From Mesorhizobium caraganae (GTDB lineage: Bacteria; Pseudomonadota; Alphaproteobacteria; Rhizobiales; Rhizobiaceae), in contig NZ_JAFCGY010000004.1 of assembly GCF_016836705.1 (NCBI RefSeq), positions 186,001 to 250,000 on the forward strand: a stretch of 64,000 bases of DNA. Direction: 5' to 3'. The notes under the pieces were generated by a model. The model made no database searches. It saw nothing but the letters and a program-made list of their open reading frames with translations, and was not told where the DNA came from. The position numbers and the translations under genes were made by a program. Each line of letters opens with the position of its first letter. Within the stretch, counting starts at the first letter, position 1. This document shows positions 58,173 to 64,000 of this stretch, in pieces.

Positions 58173-60092
58173 TCAGATCGCCACCTGCGTGCCGATCTCG
58201 ACCACGCGTCCCGTGGGGATCTGGAAATATTCCGTCGCGTCGGCCGCCGTGCGGGCGAGCCCGATGAACAGTTTGTCCTGCCACACCGGCATGCCGGAAT
58301 TGGGCGAGGCCTTGAGCGAGCGCCGCGACAGGAAGAACGACGTCGTCATGATGTCGAACTTCCAGCCCTGCTTGCGGCAGATCGCCAGCGCGCGCGGGAT
58401 GTTGGGCTGTTCCATATAGCCGAAGGTCAGCGTCACCCGCATGAACAGCTCGTTGACCGTCTCCATCTTGACGCGCTCGCTGTCGGGCACCAGCGGCTGC
58501 GGCGCGGTGACCACCGAGAGGATGACGTTCTGCTCGTGCAGCACCTTGTAGTGCTTCAGGCTGTGCATCAGGGCGGTCGGCGCGCTTTGCGGATCGCTGG
58601 TCAGGAACACGGCTGTGCCGGACACCAACTGCGGTTTCTTCTTCAACAGATTGCCGGCGAGGAAATCGAGCGGGATTTCGTTGCGGCGGGTCTTGTCGAA
58701 GAGATAGCGGCTGCCGCGCACCCAGGTCCACATGGCGAGCACGATGGTGAAGGCCACCGCCAGCGAAGCCCAGCCACCCTCGAACACCTTGACGATGTTG
58801 GAGGCAAAGAAGCCGACATCGATGAAGCCGAACACAGCCGTCATTGCGACCGCTACCCACAGCCGCCATTTCCAGATGCGCGTCATGACGACGAACAGCA
58901 GCACCGTCGTGACCAGCATGTTGCCGGTGACCGAGATGCCGTAGGCCGACGCCAGCTTGCTCGATTCGCCGAAGCCGACGACCAAGAGCATCACCACCAG
59001 CGCCAGCAGCAGATTGACGCGCGGCATATAGATCTGGCCGGACTGCCGTTCCGACGTGTGCAGGATTTCCAGGCGCGGCAGCATGTTGAGCTGCACTGCC
59101 TGCCGGGTCAGCGAGAAAGCGCCTGATATGACGGCCTGGCTGGCGATAACTGTCGCCGCCGTCGCCAGCACGACCATCGGGATCAGCGTCCAGCCTTCAT
59201 TCATCTCGAAGAATGGATGGCCGACCACGCCGTTCTTGGCCAGCACGAAAGCGCCCTGCCCGGCATAGTTGAGCAACAGGCAGGGAAACACGATGGCCAG
59301 CCAGGCGAGCACGATCGGCTTGCGGCCGAAATGGCCGAGATCGGCATAAAGCGCCTCGGCGCCGGTGACGGCGAGGAAGATGGCGCCGATGGTGACGAAG
59401 GCGACGTCGGGCGAATTGATCAGGAAAGCGACGATGTAGTGCGGGCTGACCGCCCACAGGATTTCCGGATCGGCGATGATGTGGTTCAGGCCGGAAAGGC
59501 CGATGGCCAGGAACCAGACCGCGGTAATCGGGCCGAAGATCAGCGCCACGCCGCCGGTACCAAAACGCTGTACCGAAAACAGGATCGCCAGGATGACCAG
59601 CGTCAACGGCACGACATAGGGCTGGAAGGCCGGGGTGACGACATTCATGCCTTCGACGGCCGACAGCACCGAAATCGCCGGCGTAATGACCGCATCGCCA
59701 AAAAACAGCGACGCGCCGACAATGCCGATGGCCAGGATCAGCGCCGAACGCGCCGGAAAACTGCCCCGCGCCAGCGCCATCAGTGACAGCACGCCGCCCT
59801 CGCCGCGGTTGTCGGCCCTGAGCACGAACATGATGTATTTGATGGTGACGATGATCGTCAGCGACCAGATGATGAGCGACAGCACGCCCAGAATATCGCC
59901 GCGGTCGGCGACCTCGCCGCCGGAAGACGCCACCAGTGCCTCGCGGAACGCGTAGATCGGGCTGGTGCCGATGTCGCCATAGACCACGCCGAGCGCGCCC
60001 AGCATCAGCACCTTGGTGCTATGCTGTTCGATTTCGGGATGGCTCGATTGTTCGACGGGTTCTGCCTCACTACCAGTATTGGTAAGGGCCAT
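58173..60092 (-). CDS. kup: KUP-family potassium uptake transporter
   Basis: Proton-coupled K+ importer of the inner membrane, 639 residues from the ATG at 60092 (GGAG 8 bases ahead; an in-frame GTG three codons upstream has no site). About 12 membrane helices fill the first 450 residues. The family start [23 protein letters not shown] is at about 31-53, with [17 protein letters not shown] further on. The remaining C-terminal domain is cytoplasmic. It stands as a single gene. Confidence 0.96.
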   Translation of the reverse strand: MALTNTGSEAEPVEQSSHPEIEQHSTKVLMLGALGVVYGDIGTSPIYAFREALVASSGGEVADRGDILGVLSLIIWSLTIIVTIKYIMFVLRADNRGEGGVLSLMALARGSFPARSALILAIGIVGASLFFGDAVITPAISVLSAVEGMNVVTPAFQPYVVPLTLVILAILFSVQRFGTGGVALIFGPITAVWFLAIGLSGLNHIIADPEILWAVSPHYIVAFLINSPDVAFVTIGAIFLAVTGAEALYADLGHFGRKPIVLAWLAIVFPCLLLNYAGQGAFVLAKNGVVGHPFFEMNEGWTLIPMVVLATAATVIASQAVISGAFSLTRQAVQLNMLPRLEILHTSERQSGQIYMPRVNLLLALVVMLLVVGFGESSKLASAYGISVTGNMLVTTVLLFVVMTRIWKWRLWVAVAMTAVFGFIDVGFFASNIVKVFEGGWASLAVAFTIVLAMWTWVRGSRYLFDKTRRNEIPLDFLAGNLLKKKPQLVSGTAVFLTSDPQSAPTALMHSLKHYKVLHEQNVILSVVTAPQPLVPDSERVKMETVNELFMRVTLTFGYMEQPNIPRALAICRKQGWKFDIMTTSFFLSRRSLKASPNSGMPVWQDKLFIGLARTAADATEYFQIPTGRVVEIGTQVAI

Positions 60093-60195
60093 GGACGACA
60101 CTCCGATAAGCGGGCGGTGCTCTACGCTTGCTGCGATGCAATATCAAGTGCCCTGAGGTAATGGCTGCCATGCCGTAACGCCAGGGGGTTTGCCT

Positions 60196-60936
60196 CTACC
60201 ACCCGCAAGCCTTCAGAAAACGCCCCACCGTGCCGGCCATGCCATACTCCAACGCATCGGCTGTCAACCCATGCCCTATCGACACTTCGGCCAATGCCGG
60301 GATGCGCCTTGCCAACGCCGGCAGGTTGTTCACCACCAGATCGTGCCCGGCATTGACCTGAAGCCCCGCGGCGAGTGCCGCGTCAGCGGTTTTTCCCAAT
60401 CTTTCCAGTTCCTTCTGCGCCTTGGCGGAATCGGAATAGCAGCTGCCGTAGGGCCCGGTATAGAGCTCGACCCGGTCCGCGCCGGTATCGCGCGCGGCGG
60501 CGACGCCGTCGGGGTCCGGATCGGAAAACAGTGACACGCGAAAGCCCCCCTTTTTCAGGCGCTTGACGATCGGATTGAGGAACGCGGCCTCGGCAGCAAA
60601 GTTCCAGCCATGGTCCGAGGTCGCCTGCGCCGGATCGTCGGGCACCAGGGTCACCTGTTCCGGCTGGTGCTTTTCCACAAGCGCCAAAAAATCCTGCGTC
60701 GGATAACCTTCGATGTTGAATTCCGCCTTGGGAAACTCGTCGTCGATCAGCGCCCGGATCTCCGGCAGGTCGGAATGCCTGGTGTGGCGCTCGTCGGGCC
60801 GCGGATGCACCGTCAGCCCGTGCGCGCCGGCGGCAAGCGCCAGGCGGCCGAGCCCGGTGACGCTCGGCCATGGCAGATCGCGGCGGTTGCGCAGCATGGC
60901 GATGGCGTTGAGATTGACGGAAAGTTTTGCGGGCAT
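60196..60936 (-). CDS. pdxJ: Pyridoxine 5'-phosphate synthase
   Basis: Closes the pyridine ring from 3-amino-1-hydroxyacetone phosphate and deoxyxylulose phosphate, the last step of the DXP-dependent vitamin B6 route. It has 246 residues in a TIM barrel. Landmarks are [15 protein letters not shown] at the N-terminus, [17 protein letters not shown] with active-site residues, [17 protein letters not shown], and [16 protein letters not shown]. Its PLP product is the cofactor of ACC deaminase elsewhere in the window, though no direct link is implied. Confidence 0.97.
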   Translation of the reverse strand: MPAKLSVNLNAIAMLRNRRDLPWPSVTGLGRLALAAGAHGLTVHPRPDERHTRHSDLPEIRALIDDEFPKAEFNIEGYPTQDFLALVEKHQPEQVTLVPDDPAQATSDHGWNFAAEAAFLNPIVKRLKKGGFRVSLFSDPDPDGVAAARDTGADRVELYTGPYGSCYSDSAKAQKELERLGKTADAALAAGLQVNAGHDLVVNNLPALARRIPALAEVSIGHGLTADALEYGMAGTVGRFLKACGW

Positions 60937-61048
60937 GGCGTGAGGTCCGGCTGTTTGTGCAGCGCATCTATACTGCCTTTGACGGGAACAGACAGGGGGT
61001 TTCGGGTGTTCCAGTCATGACATCTGCTCGCAGAGGGAGGCCCAGCCA

Positions 61049-61468
61049 ATGAATTTTCTCCAATCCGTGCCGGCGATCCGCCGTATCGAAACCGACCGTG
61101 AGGATCTTTTCGCCATCGACGTTGTCGGCCATATCTCGGCGGCAGACGGTGAAAATCTGTTTGGATTGCTGGAGGCCGCCTACGCGCTTCACCCGCGAAT
61201 CGACGTGTTGATGCGGCTGGTCGATCACGAGGGCGTCGACTGGGCGGATGTCGCCGACGAGACGTTGAAACAGGGCACGGTGCACGCCCTGGAGCATATC
61301 GCCCGCTGCGCGACGATCGGCGAGCCGAACTGGATAGCGGATGCGCAGAGCTTCCTCCCCGCTGCATCTCCCATCGAGTTCAGGCACTTCAAGGCCGAGG
61401 ACGAAGCGGACGCCTGGCAATGGCTGGGCGCGACGCCACTCAGCCCTGCTACGCCAACTGCTACCTGA
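61049..61468 (+). CDS. SpoIIAA-like (STAS-fold) protein
   Basis: A 139-residue protein, start ATG 61049 with GGGAGG 8 bases ahead. The sequence ALHPRIDVLMRLVDHEGVD and the closing FKAEDEADAWQWLG match the SpoIIAA-like family (DUF3478), single STAS-like domains of unknown task, possibly lipid-binding. There is no membrane part. It converges on the helicase gene with 6 bases between the stops. Confidence 0.85.
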   Translation: MNFLQSVPAIRRIETDREDLFAIDVVGHISAADGENLFGLLEAAYALHPRIDVLMRLVDHEGVDWADVADETLKQGTVHALEHIARCATIGEPNWIADAQSFLPAASPIEFRHFKAEDEADAWQWLGATPLSPATPTAT

Positions 61469-61474
61469 CGCCAG

Positions 61475-62602
61475 CTATCTAACGATGGTCAGCCGCTCTG
61501 CCGCTCGTGTGATGGCCGTATAAAGCCAGCGCTGGCGGGTTTCCTTGAACGCCCAGCTCTCGTCGAACAGCACGACGTCGTTCCACTGCGAGCCCTGCGC
61601 CTTGTGCACGGTCAGCGCATAGCCATAATCGAAATCGTCAAAGCGCTTCTTCTGCTGCCAGGGGATATCAGCGTCCGGATCCTCGAACGCCGACTTGAGC
61701 AGCTTGATCTTGGCGACGCCGCGGTCGGGATCGTCTTCTTCGGGCGAGACCAGAAGATTGATGCCGGGCTTCACCGTCTCGCGCGACGAGGTCATCACCT
61801 TCCACAGCGAGCCGTTGAGAAGACCCTTGGCGGGGTCGTTGCGCAGGCAGACCAGCTTGTCGCCGGCTTGCGGATAATCGGCATTGAAACCCTTCAGCTC
61901 GCGCAGGCGCTGGTTGTAGCGGCGGCGCGTGCGGTTGGTGCCGACCAGCACCTGGTCCGCCTTCAGCACCAGCTCCTGGGTGACATCCTCCTTGCCGATA
62001 ACCTGCGCGGTGCCGTAATCGCCGCGCATGAACTCGCGGCCCTCGCGCACGTCGAGCGCCAGCTGGATGATTGGATTGTCGCGTGCCTGACGGTGGATTT
62101 CGGTCAAGAGCACATCCGGCTCGTGCTCGGTGAAGAAGCCGCCGCCCGATATCGGCGGCAGCTGCGCCGGATCGCCAAGCACCAGGATCGGTGTGCCGAA
62201 ACTCATGAGATCGCGGCCGAGCTGCTCGTCGACCATCGAGCATTCGTCGATGACGACCAGCTTGGCGCGCGAGATCGGGCTTTGCCGGTTGAGCGAAAAG
62301 GTCGGCGACATCGAGGTCTTGCCGGTCACCTCGTCGGCAACCGATTCCTCGCCTTTCGGCCGGTAGATCAGCGAATGGATGGTGCGGGCATTGACCGCCC
62401 CTTTGGAGCGCAGCACTTGCGCAGCCTTGCCGGTGAAGGCGGCGAACTGCACCTGCCCATCGACATGCTCGGCAAAATAGCGTGCCAGCGTCGTCTTGCC
62501 GGTGCCGGCATAGCCGAACAGCCGGAAGATCTGCGGCCGGCCCTCCTTGAGCCAGCGCGCCACCGCCTTTAACGCCTCATCCTGTTGGGGAGAGAATTCC
62601 AT
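61475..62602 (-). CDS. RecD-like ATP-dependent DNA helicase, short form
   Basis: A 375-residue superfamily 1 helicase from the ATG at 62602 (MEFSPQQDEALKAVARWLKE). Motifs in order: Walker A FGYAGTGKTTLA (residues about 29-40), FTGKAAQVLRSKG (motif Ia), KLVVIDECSMVD (Walker B, II), ILVLGDPAQLPPI (III), then the UvrD_C_2 part with YALTVHKAQGSQWNDVVL and YTAITRAAERLTIV. It lacks the N-terminal domains of RecD2 and is closer in size to Dda/PIF1-like helicases. RecB and RecC are not near it. Confidence 0.92.
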   Translation of the reverse strand: MEFSPQQDEALKAVARWLKEGRPQIFRLFGYAGTGKTTLARYFAEHVDGQVQFAAFTGKAAQVLRSKGAVNARTIHSLIYRPKGEESVADEVTGKTSMSPTFSLNRQSPISRAKLVVIDECSMVDEQLGRDLMSFGTPILVLGDPAQLPPISGGGFFTEHEPDVLLTEIHRQARDNPIIQLALDVREGREFMRGDYGTAQVIGKEDVTQELVLKADQVLVGTNRTRRRYNQRLRELKGFNADYPQAGDKLVCLRNDPAKGLLNGSLWKVMTSSRETVKPGINLLVSPEEDDPDRGVAKIKLLKSAFEDPDADIPWQQKKRFDDFDYGYALTVHKAQGSQWNDVVLFDESWAFKETRQRWLYTAITRAAERLTIVR

Positions 62603-62747
62603 CAGCTGGAGAGACCGGATTCGCAAGGGAAAGACAAGGCCGTCACCATCAATGCCTTCGGACGCAAGCTATCAGGCTTGAACTGGAACATAAAGGGAAC
62701 AAACATAGAGGAGCCGGGTAGTCGCCTCACATAAGGACATACCGTCA

Positions 62748-62927
62748 GCGCTGCCCCTTATTGCCCTGCCGGGCATTTCTCCCCGTATAGTGACGGGGAG
62801 AAAAAGGCTGGCCGCAGCCTCGGCGCCATCATGAGATGCTGGAGATTAGCGAAACCGGCGATGACAGCGCCCCTCTCCCCGTCACTATACGGGGAGAGGA
62901 TGCCGGCAGGCAGGTGAGGGGCAGCGC
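62748..62927. repeat. Palindromic intergenic repeat in the 62603-62966 gap
   Basis: Perfect 11-bp outer arms GCGCTGCCCCT (62748-62758) and AGGGGCAGCGC (62917-62927). Inside, a 24-base hairpin core occurs once in each orientation (62778-62801 and 62874-62897). The right-hand core is identical to the one in the cobK-cobL repeat. The rest of the 364-base gap (62603-62747 and 62928-62966) shows no gene or other signal that I can support. Confidence 0.85.
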
Positions 62928-62966
62928 AAACGCCGCAAAGACTTCATCCCTTGTCGAAAGACGAGC

Positions 62967-63329
62967 CTAGTCGACTTGTCCCGGGTCATTTTCCAGGAGG
63001 ATAGGCTTGCCATGCGGCGTCGCATGCGCGGCGCGCTCCCAGGCGGCGGCGAGTGTGTCGACATCGCTTTTTCCTGCGACGCCCTTGGCCGCCAGCAGTT
63101 TCTCCAGCGCCGCCAGCCAATGCTCGTAATAATCGTGACCGTCGCTTGCAGCGCTCGGCTTCTTCACCTCAGCCGACAGCGCGTCGGCCCATTCGCTCCA
63201 CGAAAACAGGCCCCTCTCGTGCAGCGCCACCGTCATGGCGAAGGCTTCGGCCTGCCAAGGCTCGGAAAACACCGGCTCGTCGAACGGCAATGCGCTCTCA
63301 TGCCGGCTCAAGATAGCTCTCCCAGGCAT
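62967..63329 (-). CDS. Nitrile hydratase accessory protein
   Basis: Small activator or metallochaperone of the P14K/P15K type needed to load the metal of nitrile hydratase. Its fold resembles the N-terminal part of the beta subunit. The recognisable family sequence is ALPFDEPVFSEPWQAEAFAM and LHERGLFSWSEWADALSAE, then DYYEHWLAALEKLLAAKGV. The start is uncertain: ATG at 63329 gives 120 residues and a 32-base overlap with the beta gene; a TTG near 63311 would shorten it. It is the third gene of the alpha-beta-accessory operon. Confidence 0.88.
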   Translation of the reverse strand: MPGRAILSRHESALPFDEPVFSEPWQAEAFAMTVALHERGLFSWSEWADALSAEVKKPSAASDGHDYYEHWLAALEKLLAAKGVAGKSDVDTLAAAWERAAHATPHGKPILLENDPGQVD

Positions 63330-63957
63330 CGATCGAGACGGTGAGCGTCGGGTCGGCGCCCTCGCCCCAGATCTCAGGGCCATTGAAGACGACGGTATAG
63401 ACCCATTGCGGGTTTTCGCCCTTGCCATGCGCGTTGCTGTCGGGGAAGACAAAACCGTCGCGCACAGCCTCGATCACGCCCTGCTTGTCGCGCGCATACC
63501 GCGGTAGGCGCGTATGGCCGGTGGGACTGAAATTCTTTGTCCGCACAGGATCGCCCGCTTTGAACCGCGCCGGTGTCGCAACCGGCCGGTCGCAAGGGCC
63601 GCCCTTGGCCAGCACAGCCGGGACGTTTTCTGCCTTCAGCACCCTTTTGGGCGTTGCTGCCGGATCGACAGCCCGGCCCTCGGCCAGATCGCGCTCACTG
63701 ATAAAGCCGTGGCGCTTCAACAGCTCCTCCAACGCCTTGATCCAGATCTGGTAGTAGCTCGACGCATAATAATCGGCGGGATGCAGCGATTCCCGCGCAT
63801 GCCTGCTCTCATCGATGTTCCAGGCGCCCATGGCGCCGGCCGTCAGCGTCACGCCAAGCGCCCGCCTTTCCCATGCGGCATGGAAATAAGGCTCATCTTT
63901 CTCGGGCGCGACCGGCCCGAAGCCCATCTGCCCGCCGAGATCCTGCGGCCCGTTCAT
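63298..63957 (-). CDS. nthB: Nitrile hydratase beta subunit
   Basis: Partner of the metal-binding alpha subunit in the enzyme that hydrates nitriles to amides. It has 219 residues. The N-terminus MNGPQDLGGQMGFGPVAPE is the standard family start, with FHAAWERRALGVTLTAGAMG, and the C-terminal SH3-like domain holds VRTKNFSPTGHTRLPRYARD and GENPQWVYTVVFNG. It overlaps the alpha stop by 4 bases (ATGA) and the accessory gene by about 30 bases. Confidence 0.96.
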   Translation of the reverse strand: MNGPQDLGGQMGFGPVAPEKDEPYFHAAWERRALGVTLTAGAMGAWNIDESRHARESLHPADYYASSYYQIWIKALEELLKRHGFISERDLAEGRAVDPAATPKRVLKAENVPAVLAKGGPCDRPVATPARFKAGDPVRTKNFSPTGHTRLPRYARDKQGVIEAVRDGFVFPDSNAHGKGENPQWVYTVVFNGPEIWGEGADPTLTVSIDAWESYLEPA

Positions 63958-64000
63958 GCCGGCACCGTTGCAACCGCCGTGCCGATCATCGCGTCGCGGC
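63954..64000 (-). CDS. nthA: Nitrile hydratase alpha subunit, last residues only
   Basis: The minus strand at the window edge reads RDAMIGTAVATVPA and a stop, the typical C-terminal end of nitrile hydratase alpha chains (which carry a (T)RDxMIG motif). The stop overlaps the beta start as ATGA. The cysteine cluster that would tell a cobalt from an iron enzyme lies beyond the window. Confidence 0.8.
   Translation of the reverse strand, partial: RDAMIGTAVATVPA

Noticed and set aside
62748..62927. Insertion sequence between the helicase and nitrile hydratase genes
   Set aside because: No transposase frame and no target duplication seen; the length and nested hairpins fit a short palindromic repeat instead.

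Overview
The window looks like chromosomal DNA of a Mesorhizobium-like alphaproteobacterium (Rhizobiales). The grounds are its high GC content, a 14-gene nuo cluster with rhizobial-type accessory genes, an aerobic (CobN/CobG type) cobalamin pathway, a BA14K-family protein, and several families of GC-rich palindromic repeats that I recognise as typical of Mesorhizobium genomes. The genus is an inference from gene content, not a measured match.

Layout. (1) 1-7476, mostly minus strand: lolC (cut by the window edge), proS, a DUF1467 protein, methylmalonyl-CoA epimerase, a frameshifted metallo-beta-lactamase gene on the plus strand, ribonuclease J and birA. A possible small RNA with a strong terminator lies near 2745-2901. 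(2) 7482-23507, minus strand: the complete complex I operon, nuoA to nuoN. Two extra genes sit between nuoF and nuoG: a small pentapeptide-repeat protein and a protein sharing a helix-hairpin-helix-like domain with the long C-terminal extension of NuoE. (3) 23837-25039: an AlkX/YcaQ-type DNA glycosylase with a TTG start. (4) 25081-41153: a cobalamin riboswitch followed by DUF1636, cobW, cobN, a cobG-cobH fused reading frame, cobI, cobJ, (cobK on the opposite strand), cobL, cobE, cobM, cobA, cobB, cobV and cobU. Most junctions overlap by 4 bases. Together these cover much of the route from uroporphyrinogen III to cobalamin; cobF, cobC, cobD, cobO, cobP and cobQ are not in the window. (5) 41407-50217: a small exported protein, tRNA-Lys(CTT), a PhzF-like protein, a MacA/MacB-type exporter (the adaptor is frameshifted at its end), an Lrp-type regulator divergent from ACC deaminase (acdS), a Nudix protein and an endonuclease/exonuclease/phosphatase protein. 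(6) 50384-58116: BA14K and PilZ proteins, ilvC, then a run of regulator/redox pairs (TetR with DUF1772, MarR with Rieske and GST, a FAD monooxygenase, HxlR with an NmrA-type reductase), several with visible candidate operators. (7) 58173-64000: kup, pdxJ, a SpoIIAA-like protein, a RecD-like helicase, a repeat element, and the 3' end of a nitrile hydratase operon.

The most unusual feature is a set of palindromic repeat elements inside the protein-coding sequence of the cobalamin genes. cobN carries a 171-bp in-frame element and a perfect 48-bp palindrome. cobG carries a related element with perfect 33-bp inverted arms. The cobN palindrome and the cobG element encode the same peptide pieces (APPSVLPD and MSGRTEGG). 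They resemble, in principle, the coding palindromic elements known from Rickettsia. Other points are the cobG-cobH fusion, the domain shared by NuoE and its neighbour, three compensating or terminal frameshifts, and a triple palindromic operator array in front of the Rieske gene.
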